In this document: positions 1-12,373 of the stretch, piece by piece
How positions within the stretch are numbered: the stretch's first letter is position 1
Layout: the number at the start of each line of letters is the position of its first letter
NCBI GenBank assembly: GCA_003116875.1
Contig: BCKT01000020.1
Span: 1 to 64,000 of the forward strand
Origin: Takashimella koratensis
Lineage: Eukaryota; Basidiomycota; Tremellomycetes; Trichosporonales; Tetragoniomycetaceae
DNA: 64,000 nucleotides
Direction: 5' to 3'
Made by a program: the position numbers and the translations under genes
The notes under the pieces: generated by a model
What the model was told of the DNA's origin: nothing
Seen by the model: only the letters and a program-made list of their open reading frames with translations
The model's database searches: none

Positions 1-275
1 GGGGACCAGAAAGGACGGTAGCGAACGGCTGAGAAGTTGTTAAACAGCAAGCTCCAATGGTTCATTGGACTCGCAAAAATCAGCAGAGTTGAGAAATGCT
101 TTGTTCAAGATGGGAGCTGCAATATTGAGGCGTTCGCAACGGTTTGATGTTTGCCATCACTGGGGGAATAAACAGGTCCTTTCATAGTTAAGCCGGGGGA
201 AAACGTTCAGGGTCAGGGGGAAAAAATACATAACGCTCTCAGGTATCAACATGTCGAGTAACCGATACGTATGCC
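1..275 (+). promoter_or_regulatory. Upstream region of the PAAF1-like gene
   Basis: No gene is visible before the first start codon. The stretch holds two ATGs (251 and 271) that lie out of frame with the chosen start at 276, so they could form short upstream reading frames if the transcript begins before 251. No clear TATA box or CT tract was seen. The promoter role is inferred from position only. Confidence 0.35.
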
Positions 276-1828
276 ATGTCTGTCCTCAACCATTCACAAG
301 CCATGGAGCTCGCTGTCGAGTCGCTGCCATATATTGACTTCCAGGTAAGCCATCTATCCCAAGATCTGACGAGGTGCTATACGGAGTCGCTGACTGGGAG
401 CAGCACGACGCACTGTCTGTGTTCGACGACGTCGAGCAAGGAGTCGTTCTGCGTGAAGATGTCTGGATCTCAGCGGTACGTCAGGTGTCTTGTCGTCAAG
501 GGAAGATGAGCTTACAGATGTACACATATACAGTACAAGATGGGGAGCGAGTCGGTCCATGGAAAGGCACGGGTGGAAGCTCAAGATGGCGGAGGCGTGG
601 ATTTGACATCACGAGACGGTGTTAAACTCTGTCGAGTCAGCAAGGTGAGTGAACCCCTGCTAGGCTTGCGTTCAGAGTAGTGACTGACAGTCTTGCAGTC
701 AAACTTTTCAGTCTCTGTCCCAGCTCTAGATGTCGTCGAATTGCCAGTCCGGTTCCCAAAGCAGATCATGCACCCGCCATACGTCAAGAAGAAGGCTACA
801 TCAGTGAGCTTGCCTGCGACCGCTCAAGCTGACTCACGACCCAGGCTCCATTACATGTCAACTGCATCTCTCATTCACCCAAAGCCGGCCGCCTTCTCAT
901 CGGCGGTCCAGACGGATACTGCACCATCCTCTCCACTTCCTCCTCTTCCCCGCCTCTCGACCTGCTCGGGCATGTCGGGGACGTCCTTGACTGCAAGTGG
1001 TTCCCAAGCGGGGAAGTCGTCCTCACCTCTTCCTCCGACTTGTCCATCCGCGTCTTCTCCGCCAACGACGGGATCAACCCCCGGACCCTACGCGGACACA
1101 CACGGGCAGTGACCGCGCTGTATATTGTGGGAGTCGGGAGGGAGGTACTGAGCGCAAGTAAAGACGGAAGCGTCAGGCTCTGGGAGGTGGGAAGTGCGAG
1201 AGAGTTGAAGAAGTGGGTAGTGGATGGAAGAAGGGCAATCGATGCGCTTGTCGTGGTGGGTGACGAGAAGGGGAAAGAATCACTAGGGATGAAAGATGAA
1301 GAGAGGGTGGTGTTGGCTGTTTCGCCAGATGGGACGATATCAGGGTTCCCATTCTCAGCACCGTCCTTCACAGCGCCGGCGTTCGTCACCCCCTCGCCAG
1401 TGGCGTCAAACCTCGTTTCGGTTGCGTACTCGCCAGATATGCAGTTGCTCGTCACCGGTCACGCGAACGGTACCATTGCTATTAGGAGCCTCTCTACCCT
1501 CCTCCCCGCCGACCCAGCGACAGAACCGTTACCGGAATCTCAAATCAAGCTGGTACGGAGAAACGAGTCGTCGATATACAGCTTGGCTTTCGTCCCATCA
1601 TCCACGGGATCAAGTCCAAGTCCAGTGGACAAGACCGTGGATCTGCTGGTTGGGACGGCGTCGGGCCTGCCGTGCCGACTCCATATCGACAAGGGCGCTG
1701 ATGGATTCGTTTCCGTGGTTGTTGCAGAAGAGTATGCGGGTTGGGAGGCGACGAGTGTGGAGAGCTGGGCAGTCGCTTCTGACGGCGTATGGTGCGCTGG
1801 TGGTGAAGGAGGGATCAGAAGGTATTGA
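276..1828 (+). CDS. PAAF1: PAAF1/Rpn14-like proteasomal ATPase-associated WD40 protein
   Basis: WD40-repeat protein resembling PAAF1 (yeast Rpn14), a chaperone that binds proteasomal ATPases during 19S regulatory particle assembly. Five exons, 276-344, 401-475, 534-644, 699-803 and 845-1828, all join in phase 0 and give about 447 residues (human PAAF1 has 392). The last exon carries adjacent WD repeats with GHVGDVLDCKWFPSGEVVL, then GHTRAVTALYIV, then VLSASKDGSVRLWE; these match the human order GH..DVN..FFPSGLVVL, GHKGGILD and VVSASRDGTARLWD. The C-terminal GGIRRY parallels GLVRRYQ at the human end. Introns are 40-60 nt and most have a CTGAC branch site. The N-terminal exons are weakly conserved, so the start at 276 is the least certain part. 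It could in principle be another WD40 protein, but the repeat order makes PAAF1 the best fit. Confidence 0.8.
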
Positions 1829-1955
1829 TTGGCGCAGTAGGGTAGTATGGGCTGTGAGATTATCATATTGTCATATATATAGCATGGATGTTGGTACAGA
1901 GAAAAGACGATGACGACCTGTATAAGAAAGAGCGAAGAAAAGACGCGTGGCAGGG

Positions 1956-2585
1956 CTAGTGTCTGTGCTCGAGAGCTACAGAAGAATGGGGTCAGCGATG
2001 GAGATAGGGATGGGGGGGAAGGGGGAAAAGGAATGGAAGAGGAGCTCACGGTTGTAGAGAAGAAGCTTCTCGATCAGGTCAACGTGGGTGAGGACCATTC
2101 GGCGGCAGCAATATCGTTTTCTACAACTGTCAGCAACGACTCCAAATTCTTCTTTCCTCTCTTCCCATCGTCTCTCTTAATTGAACGCGTAGGGCGGGTA
2201 TACTCACAATTGGAGCTTGTCAAGTGCGTCTCTGAACCCAAGTCAGTAATTGTTCGCAATCACTCGACATCCAACCTAGACACCGCCAAGGTGGCCAGAA
2301 CTCAGAGACCGAGAAGAAGGGAGAAGAGATGAAAGCGAACCATCCAAGCTTCGACTCACCCCTCGTCAACGCCAGCTGCGATGAGCTCGAGGTAGCTCTC
2401 CCAGAGGTTTCCGACAACCTTGCCGCACGAGAAGCAACGGACAGGGATGATCTGTAAGTTTGTCAGCTGGGCTCAGAAGTGATGCAAGGGTTGCGGTCGG
2501 TCTCGTTACCGCTGCCGTACTGATGCTACAGCTACAGTGGTTCGCGGGGTCAAGAGGGAGGTAAGGGGTGTTTTGGACTGACCAT
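1956..2585 (-). CDS. RPB10: RNA polymerases I, II and III subunit RPABC5 (Rpb10)
   Basis: The small zinc-binding subunit shared by all three nuclear RNA polymerases. Five exons on the minus strand, 2583-2585, 2360-2451, 2208-2231, 2050-2120 and 1956-1975, total 210 nt and encode 69 residues, the normal family length. Visible are the N-terminal [14 protein letters not shown] with its CxxC, the second zinc pair in [19 protein letters not shown], and the C-terminal LLLYNPLE. These agree almost residue for residue with yeast and human Rpb10. The first coding exon is only the ATG, followed by a 131-nt intron; the second exon opens with ATCATCCCT, so MIIPVRC is restored on splicing. The gene lies tail to tail with the PAAF1-like gene and head to head with separase. 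Confidence 0.95.
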
Positions 2586-2889
2586 TGTTGATGATCGTTA
2601 GTGACGAGAGAGGATGATCAACTCGGTCCAGGTCAGAGATCAATGGAAAAGTTGAAAACCGAGCAGAGGCGGTGATAAGCAAGCGGCCAGTCAAGCAGGG
2701 CATTTATATCACACGTCATGCTCACTTTGTTTGGATCGTTCCTGATTTGCTTCCGTCGTCACAACACGCGAATGCTTTTGCTTTCCAAGTCTCCAGTTGA
2801 GATCAACCCCGACCCATTTCAACAACACCAACAGACCACAAAAGACACAGCGCAATACCCGCAACACCACTTGCCCTGCACTTTGCAAG
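2586..2889. promoter_or_regulatory. Divergent intergenic region, RPB10 and separase
   Basis: About 300 bases separate the RPB10 start codon (minus) from the separase start (plus). An in-frame upstream ATG for separase exists at 2797 but has no visible conserved sequence behind it. No recognisable transcription factor site was identified. A shared bidirectional promoter is an inference from the arrangement. Confidence 0.4.
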
Positions 2890-5800
2890 ATGGTCACTGC
2901 ACGCGCATCAACCCGGACCCCAGCGGCACCACGCAAGGCCACCCGGGCCACACGGACCGCGGCTGCCCCGCCTTCCCCGACTCTCCCAACCACCACTACT
3001 GTCGCTTCGGCAGACGACCTCGCTTCCGACCTCGAGAGGGTACTCAAGATCGCCCAACCACAACCCAAGACCGCCGCGCCCAGCCGAAGAACAGTGACGA
3101 GCACAGTCAAAGTCCCAGCCAAGGCCGAGTCGTCGACATCCGCATCGAGTCGGATTCTCGTCAAGAGCTCAACCGAATGTGTGGGAGAAGGGAAAGCGAC
3201 AGGGTTGAAGAGTGAAGCAACGGCTCGACCCGTCACAGAAGGGAGGAAAACAATAGCTTCGCGGTCGATCAAGTCAACTACAAACGCGACAGCACCAACC
3301 ACAGCGGTGAAGAAACCACCAATAGCACAACGACCCGTGATGCCTGCGCCTACCGCCGTTCCGTCGGTTCGGAGGAACCCACCTGCCAGCACCTCCGCGT
3401 CAACACAAATACCCAGCGAGGCGAAACCGAGAACCGCACCGTCCAGCTCTCGAGCCCTCCCTCAGCCTTCCACATCGACAACAGCCCCTGCTGCTCGATC
3501 CGCTTCAGCCGCCACTGCTGTTCCAAGACAACCGCTACCCACCACCGACAATCGGAAGGGCAAGGCGCCGATGACTACCTCTGCGACATTGGCTCGATTA
3601 CCGCCTGACGAACGCGCGAGGCAGACGATGGCGCATATCAACGAGGTGGTCCAGCAGCTCTCTGAGATTACCAAGGGAGGGTACACCTATGCCTCTGGGT
3701 CTGCGCCAAGGTCTTTCTCCCCTTCAGCATCCGCTTCCACGTCCCAATCGTCGGCTTCGAGGAACACAGGAGTCAGGCCGACAGTAGGAGCATGGACCGA
3801 CGCAAAGGTCGCAGCACTGTTCGAGGACGTCGGGGCGGCGTTGCGCGACCTCAGGCGATTAGCGGACTCGGGAGAGATCAAGGACCGGAGAGTTGATATT
3901 GAGAAAGCCGCCATGGGGGTGGCGCTGAGATGCGTCAATGTCAAGATGGTGAGTACAAATCAGCCTGGGACCAGTCTGGACACCCCATAGGGGGAAAAGA
4001 GCTGATAGATCCGATCTTCAGTATCGAAAAGCGTTGGATTTTATTGCCGACGCACGACCCAACTTGCTCAAGATGTATGCACACCAGGGGCTCTCCCCGG
4101 TCCCGCCCCAAACAAACCCTCCGACCTACGGATCGAGTACAGGTGCTACTGCGAAGAGTGGTCCGAGGAGTAGAGCCGTCCCGACGACTTGGCAGGATGT
4201 GACGCGGTTGCCAAAGCCCCGGGATTTCGACGCACTGGATAGCTCGGTCAAGCTGGTGCTTTTCCAGTCGCTTGTGTATAGTTATATCGCCCTCGCTTCC
4301 TTGCAGGAGTATGACGTGGCGGTGAGTGTAACCTCCTCCCTAAATCCCATCAAGATTTCCTCTCGTACCAGTTGATTTTCCACCACTGACACGCTTGCAG
4401 TCCCTATTTGTCCTCCCTCGACAAGCTACCTACCTTCACCCTTTCACTCTCGCTCTACACGCCTCGTTACCCACCATCACACCGCTCCTACACCTTCTCT
4501 ACCGGCGAATTGCGGACCAGACGAAAGACCCCTCTGACCCCGTCTACACCCAGCTACAAACTGTCGCGCTCCTCGGCCTCGCCACGTCGATATCGGGAAA
4601 CAAAACAGAGAGCTCGAATACCCCGGCTCAACTATGGGGCGCGGTGCACAGGACCGCAGTGGGAATGGTGGAGAAGTTGGAAGATGAGGAGAGGCTGAAA
4701 AAGGCGAATGAGCTGGTAGAGGCCGTGGTAGAGTGGGTGGGGACGGTCGTTGCGACAAGGAAAGAGGAGGCGGGGATGTGGCAGGAGGGTAATGGGTGGG
4801 TCAAGCTCATGGACCTCTGGGCGAGCCTAGGCCACAAGGTGAGTGGTTTGGGCAATTGGCTCTCGATGCTGTCGAGGTTGAAAAATCAAGCGGGTAAGGA
4901 ACTGACAGAGCTCAGCTCAATGACTCGGAAATCATCGACCGGGCACTCGCGGGGATGATCGAAGCTGTCAACCTCACCACGGAGGCAAAGATGGAGACTG
5001 GGATGAGTTCCGCGCAAGCAGTGACCGTCGTGTATCGTGTCAGCGCAGAGCTCGCCAAGTTGAATCTCATGCTAGAGGATAACGCCGGTACGCTTTGCTC
5101 CCTCCTCTCTCCTGCCCTTGATGGGCACTGGAGAACGACAAAGGTGATCGCTGACTTTTGAACTCACAGGGAAACCGAAAGAGATCGACATCGTTTTGGT
5201 CGACACATGCGACTTTGAGATCCTGTTCAAGGCGTTCGTGGCGCTCGGGAACAACGAGGAAGGTATTGATGCGTTGGGTAAAGGGGCTCGAGCGATCGAG
5301 AGGATCAGGCGACTTGTGGTGAAGATTCCCGAGAGCGCGAACCGAGATCAGCCGGATAAAGTGACGGCTTCGCTCATGCGTTGGCTGGAGCGACACGTCT
5401 GCCTCGTCGAGAATGTCATCCGCGCCGCGGCTCCAGTAAGCTATTCCCACTCGACGCAGTGACTCCCGTCGTATTCGCTGACACCTCCAGGTCCTATCCA
5501 GTACCGCGCGTGACTTTACTCGAGGCGCTCTCGATACCCTCGTCGTTTTCACCCGGTGGTCCAACTCATCCACCGACCTAGCCGCCGCTAACCGGCTGTA
5601 CCATCTCTGCGCGAGCACTCGATCGATCTTACCTACCCGCACGAGCGTGCTGTACCTTGTGGACGCGAGCACCATGACCTGGAACGCGGCGGTGAAACGG
5701 TATAACACCGCCGACTGGGCCGGGGCAGCGTTGATCAGCACATTGAGTTGCGAATGGATACAGGAAGCAAAAGCGATGGCGGTATATGATAGTGAAGAGG

Positions 5801-8800
5801 GAGAGACGCCACAGGTGATTGAAAGAGTGTTTGGAAGTTTGATGGAGAAGTGGGATCATAGTGCTAGCTTGTCGGTAAAAGCTGGAGATTCAGCGGTGAG
5901 TAAAAAGTGGATTTGAATCGCTTTGCACCTGGTTGTCCTTTCACAGACCGTTCAAGGGATACTCCAATGACAGTCGGCGTCAGGATTATGCTGACCAATT
6001 ATTTTTTGGGCTTTAACAGACTGCGGTAACGAAATGGCTTAACGGCCTGGCCTCAATGACCTCCCCTACCTTTGACAAGATTACCATCCGATCGTCTTCT
6101 ACCCCAATCGTGTCCTCGACATTCTTTAGCGACCTACCGGCACTCCTCAACGTGTTTCAGCGAATCTACCAACATATCTTGGTCCATACCGACCACTGGG
6201 AGACTTCTGCCAAAACATTTACTCCCGAGCTAGTCGCGCGTGGAGTACCCGCAGCTGTGATTGGCGTGGTCGTGGAGAAACTGTTGACAATGTTGGGTCC
6301 GATAGGGTTCAAACCCAAAGTAGGGAGGATCATGAAGGACCTCGCGGAGTCGTTGTTGGATGTCTACAGCGAGGAAGAATATCCCGTCCGCAGGATGAGG
6401 TGAGTCATTGTGCTGAACTCCAAAAGAGAGGAAAGGAACAGGCCGGGGAAGACTCACTTGTGGCTGACGGTTGTGATTGTGGGATCAGGTTGCGGCTACG
6501 GATCATGGAATTGGTCGCTGCTACCGGCGTAGGCCAAGAGACGCTGGCGGACGTTGAGGCCGACATCAACCACCTCTCAACAGTGACGGTAAGTCAATAT
6601 CCTCCAATCCTGCCTGTATCATAGTCACTGACACTTTTTTCCTCAGGATCTGGGGCAAGACCAAGCCCTATCCCCATTCCAACCCGAGATGAAAGGCCGA
6701 TACCTAATCCTCCGCGCTCTAAACGCCTACCACACCGAGTCCGACCCGTCCTCGTTTGTTCTTGACCTCGCAAACGAAGCCATCGCCGAGCTCCGCCCGC
6801 TTGTCCTCCCGGCCTCGACCTTGGGGATGTCGACTTCGCGGAGTAAGCGGGAATCGGGACAAATGTCGGCAGGGGTTCCAAAGACCCCGGCGAGGGGAGG
6901 GGCAAGAGTGGTTTCGGAACCTGCGCGGAAGAATGCCCGAAGTTCAGAAGTCGGTGAGTGTTGCAAACAAGGACTTGACATGGAGAAGGAGTCGGGTCGT
7001 TGAGAGAAGGTCGGATGGAATGCTGATGGACTGTAGCAGGAACACCGTCAAAGATTGCAGGTTATCAATCCAGCTTGGCATCGTTTGATAACCTCAAACT
7101 CCTCTCAGAACAACTCCGTGAGTCGATGTTTCGACCACTTGTCACAAGGAAGACGTTCTGAATTGACACTGGTACAGACGCACTGGCCGCGCTGCTCGGT
7201 CTCCTGGGCCATGTCTTGGCCAAGATCGACGTACTCAAGCTCCTCCGTGCTCTTCAGCGTACCCACGACGAGCTAATCACCGGTATGTCTGTCTACACTG
7301 ATCACTCTCCTCTGGTTTGTGACAAAATCATGTCACTGACAAAAATGGCGTTGGCGTTATTCACACCCTTATTATAGAGTACACACTCGCCTCTGCTGAA
7401 CTCGGAACGGAATACGCGAAACTTGGGAAACGATCTCGGGCCAATCTTGTGTTTACTCAAGCGATCAAGCATGCAGCCGATAGCAAAGCTGTCGTCGCGC
7501 TTAGTGCGAGGGTCAACCTCCATCTCCGACACAGCCACAGTCTTGCGCTCATGGGCAGGGTCGATCAGAGGTGCGTTCGTTGTCATTGAAGATAGTAGTG
7601 TGGTACAGATGGACGCTGACGTATTGAATAGTCGCGATGAGTTCAGCGAGGCCAAGCGATTGGCGAATGATATCGAGCCCCCAACCTCCATTGATCGTAC
7701 CCAAGTGACACAAATCGAGTTCAAGTTGCAAAACTACGAACGAGCCGCATTGTCACATGCTGCTGCACTGGCTATCCGAGCCGCCGAGGTGAGTTTGCAT
7801 CTTACAGATGTGGAGGCCGGAACCGCTGAGGAGAAAACTGATTCTCCTCAGAACAACGTGGTCTCGCCTGTTGAAGACCTAGCAATTATCTACCGAAATT
7901 ACAACTGTGCCGTGGAGACATGTGCACGTCTGGCTCCCGATTCCACTCCCTCTAGCCCAGATCCTGAGCTTGTGGACCCATTCATCGCTCCTCCGAAAGA
8001 CGAGAACGCGACCGGCGCCAACGAGCCTTCCAAAGACAGTGTTCAACCTACGTTCTCGTTCTGTCTCGCTGGCCGACACCTCGGCGGCCTTCAATGGCAC
8101 TTTGGCGAATCCGTTCTTTCCTCCTCTCTCTCCCTCGCTTCCGCCTACGCACACCGCGGGTCCGTCAAGGACGCAGAGTACTACGTCTCTTACGCGGGGA
8201 AAATTGCCGCTCTTCTTAGATCGACAGTGGTCGGTGCGCGTGTGGACGCGGTGGCGGCGCAGATCAAGATTAGGCAGAGAGAGTACGAGGCAGCGGAAGA
8301 GAGGTTGGAGAAGGCGGATAAAGTCGTAGGTGGTTGGAATGGGCCGGATGCGGTGGAAGTGAAAAGAGCACAAGGAGAGATGTTTGCCAAGCAAAGGCAA
8401 GGTGAAGAAGCAGGAGAGGCTTTCGCAATGGCTGTACAGGATATCGCGGGATTGGAGGCGGTCTTCGTTGCCGCCGAGGCAATGATTCCTTCGTAAGTGG
8501 CAGAGGAGATTGGGCCCCTAGGTGGTGTTCCGAGATCGAGAGTCGTGGAGGGTAAGGGCTCACAGCGTTCGTTCTCGATACAGGCCAAAGAGGAATGGAA
8601 TCGTCGCCCACCCGTCGCTTACGGGCGCTACCAAGGAACCGCTGCTGCCCGTTGCTCTTGGCCATGTCCTGCGCCAGCATGCATGGATCCTGCGCCAAGC
8701 TGGGTCGATCGAGGAGAGTGATGAACTCCTTCGGCAGATCAAGTACCTCCCTGTGTCCTCTGACTCGAAGGTGAGTATTTCTCTATACCCCGTCATGAAC

Positions 8801-11498
8801 CTTGTCCTTGAACGAAATGCACTAACCCAATCTCTCTCGTCTTGGTGCACAGGCCGAGCAGCTGTATCTGGAAGGTCGAATCGCAATGTACGAAGCACGC
8901 AACCACTTCAAAGCCGATCTCTTCCTCAACTCACTGAACGAATCAACCATCGCGATGCCGATGAACAACCCGCGACCCAAAACGAATAACCGGCAATCGA
9001 CGAGGAACGGGATCCAGCTTGTGCTTCAGCGGGCAGAGGACGCGTTCCTCTCCACCCTCGCGGTGAGGTCGGTCATGGGCAGAGTAGAGGATGTCAGGCA
9101 GGCATGTATGACGGTCGCCTTGCTTCGTGCGTACCAGACTTCATTGGGGTACGGGTCGCAGTCTGTCACTGCGGCAGCCGCAGGGATCCTAGGTGAGTCA
9201 ATGGACTGGATTGGTTTACGCTGTGGTTTGGGTGGGAGCTGATGTTGGGTATGCGTGTTTGCAGCATCTACATCAACGATCACTCTCAAGACTGAGCTGC
9301 TAGACGCGATTAACCAAAAGTTCATGGACGCCGCGGCGCAGGACGATCTCGACTGGCCGACTCTGGAACCTGTCCGACAGATCAAGCTGACCTCTGACAT
9401 CGACGACGAGGACGAGCGACTGCGTGCCTACTGGTCTGCGGTCCAGGCGAGGCACGTCTCCAGCACTTTCGGCGCAGGCGAAGGTGGCGAATACAATGTC
9501 TCCTCTTTACCGCCTGACTGGGCAGTGGTCAGTATCAACCTAACCGACGATCGCAAGACGCTCTTCATCTCCCGTCATCAAAACGGCCACGAACCCCTCG
9601 TTTTCTGCGTTCCGATCGACCGACAAGGGAAACGCGAGGGTGAAGACGACGACGAATTGTTCTCGTTCGATAGAGCCCAAGAAGAGTTTAAGGAGATTAT
9701 CGAGGGGAGTATCTCGACCACGAAGAGGACAAAGGATTGCGTTACGGCTGTCCAGAAACAGGGGTGGTGGGCGGATAGAAGAGCGTTGGATGATAGGCTG
9801 AAGACGTTGGTGGAGAGTATCGAGTTTTACTGGCTCGGCGCGTTCAAAGTGGGTCTTGGTGTCTGCGTAGTCGATAAAGAGGGACAGTAAACAAGGGGCA
9901 GAAAGGCGAGAGAGCGATGGGACAGTCTCAAGACCAGAGCTAAGCTGACTTGCGCACCACAGACCATTCTCAGCCCGAGGCCAACGACCAACCCCGAGGC
10001 CCTGGCTGCTTTCCGAGATCGTATTGACCGGATCTTCCACACCGCCATCTCAGCGACGGGCTCCGAGCTTAAACGCGGCATGTCCGTCCCCCTCAATGAT
10101 CCGCTGTTGCATTGCTTTGCGACATTGCCGAGTAGATGCAAAGACGAGGAGATTGAAGATTTCATTTACTTCGTATTGGATCTGTATCAGTCGCATGGAA
10201 TTTCGGTAGCTCTCTCCGAGCTTGATTTGGATCAGGTGAGTTGGGGGACTTGCTAGACTGAGAAGTGTGGACCGTTGTGGTGGACCTGTGCCTTCCGAGT
10301 TATGTGGATTGGGACTGACGTATTCAGATTGGCGTCGACGTGCGGGGCGCATTCGCCGATCTCGAGAACGCCAACGCCAGATTAGACAAAGGAGCAGCGG
10401 GTGCACCGGTTGAGCATCTCCTACTAGCACTGGACAAGAACGTCCAGATGTTCCCATGGGAGTCGATCCCCATGCTCCGTGGTCGACCAGTCAGCCGAAT
10501 CCCATCCCTGCCGTTCTTGCTCGACCAAGTCGCGCTGGGCCGACACCTCCAGCCGACCCCTAGCAACCTCATGTCTTCTTCGACAGCCACAGCATCAACC
10601 GATGGCCTTCAAGCAAGCGACATGGAACATATCCGACGCGAAGTGGATGGAAGACGCACGTTCTATATCCTCAACCCTAGTGGAGATCTGAAGAACACTC
10701 AGTTGCATTTCACACCCTGGGTGGAGAAGATGGCAGCTGAATGTGGTTGGAAGGGGATCGTGGGGCGACCTCCGACCGAGCTGGAGATCGCTCAGGCTCT
10801 GAGGGAGTACGACCTTGTCTTGTGAGTGCCTGTTTGCATTCACAGTCGCTCAAGTCTGAGAAACTTTGTTAACGTCTCTTGGTAGGTACTTTGGCCACGG
10901 TGGAGCCGAGCAGTATATCCGGTCGCATAAGATCAGGCACTTGCCCAAGTGCGCAACGACGATGCTGTGGGGTTGCTCGTCCGGAATCTTGAGAGACCAA
11001 GGCGACTTTGATGCTGCCGGGACGCCATGGAACTATGTCATGGCCGGATGGTGAGTTATCTTATCCCTCTTCCCTTTCAGGTCTTACCGTTTGTCCAGAT
11101 GCCCGATACTCGAGCTGATCCGTTATCTGCGCTTTATCGACTTTAGTCCAAGTCTCGTGGCGAATCTGTGGGACGTGACGGATCGCGATATCGATCGGTT
11201 GTCAGAGTACGTGTGCAAGACATTTGAGCTCGATTCGGATCGGATCGGGAAAACAGGGGTTGTTACCTCGACCGAGGTCGGGAAAGTGGGAGTCGGGAAG
11301 AGCGGCGGGACTGGGTCCAAGAGCAAGGCGGTCAAATCGAAGGCTAGCGCTATGCTCAAGCCCAAGCCCATACCGGGGACCACGGGTAGGGCAATGTCGA
11401 TCGTCGAAGCTGTCAACTCGGCAAGAGACGAGTGCAGGTTGCCTTATCTCACGGGTGCGGCGCCAGTCGTTTATGGGATCCCAGTGTACCTCAAGTGA
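2890..11498 (+). CDS. ESP1: Separase (peptidase family C50)
   Basis: Separase, the caspase-like cysteine protease that cleaves the cohesin kleisin at anaphase onset. The C-terminal protease domain is clear: the catalytic histidine lies in YFGHGGAEQY (codon 10896-10898) and the catalytic cysteine in MLWGCSSG (codon 10974-10976). An intron at about 11052-11147 then joins NYVMAG to CPSLVANLWDVTDRDIDR, a hallmark C50 stretch. The first 300 residues are a low-complexity Ala/Thr/Ser/Pro and basic region; the middle, some 1,500 residues, is helix-rich and fits the superhelical repeat body of separases. More than 20 short introns interrupt the gene, giving roughly 2,200-2,300 residues by eye. The start at 2890 was chosen for its good context (caagATGg); an in-frame ATG at 2797 would add 31 residues. 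Separase is normally held by securin; no securin is recognisable here. Confidence 0.93.
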
Positions 11499-12373
11499 AC
11501 TCAATCTAGCTACTCAGTGTTGGGTCGGAGCTAGCACCTTGATGATCTCTGTCTATTGTCTGTTCTCTTATCCATATGTTTCGGTCTCGGTCGTTCTGGA
11601 CAATCTTATCTATCTGTACAGGCATATCATAGGTCGAAATCAACGCATACTCCTCGCTCTCTATTCCCTTGGTCGAGGTAGCACGGAGAAACTAGTTAGT
11701 TTTATTGTAAAATCACATGGCATGATTTATGCCACACGCTCAAGAAATGGAACGATTCCATGTTGACGCGTCACGAAGACTCGAATGAAACATCTTATCC
11801 AAATACATGCGCACGGCCAACCTAACCCTCCTTCTTTTATATGGTGTTACAGGGAGGACTCTGAGATGAGGAAAAAATACGAGGGTAACGAGAAGAAGCG
11901 ACGCGGTCATTTTTAGAGTTTGAGACTAGAGAAACGGGAAGAGCTTGGCGGTTGAGCCTTGGGGTCCAAGTCTGAGAATTACGATCCCCACGGTGTAAAG
12001 AGATATGGAAAGTGATGAACTGATGAAGTGATGAAGATGGGGTTTGGGTACGGGTCAAGGTTGGGTGATGAGAGAGATAGGACAAACAACGCTGTGGAAC
12101 GGATGAACAGAGGAAACGAGAGAGTACGTAGAATGGGAAACAAAGTTGGAACAAACAGAATAAAAAAAGTGAAATAAAGAGAAAAAAAGTGGTAATGATC
12201 TTTGACGTTGGTTGGTGATGAAGCAATGACGAGATGAGGGAATGCGGATGACGATTACGATGCGGCGGCCTTCAACTGCGAATCGATGTTGTTCGTTGAG
12301 GTGTTGAGTTTTCGATTGGTTTTGATCATCCCTCCCCTTGGGTCGAATTCGGTTGGGGTACGTTTAATTCTTT
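11499..12373. other. Convergent 3' intergenic region, separase and phosphodiesterase
   Basis: About 875 bases hold no supportable gene. Open frames of up to 180 codons occur but have skewed composition and no introns or motifs. The AT-rich minus-strand part at about 11,840-12,230 is probably 3' untranslated sequence of the phosphodiesterase transcript. Confidence 0.4.

Noticed and set aside
11837..12226. 129-codon minus-strand frame with a hydrophobic start
   Set aside because: Low-complexity Phe/Leu/Ser sequence downstream of the phosphodiesterase stop; best explained as 3' untranslated sequence.
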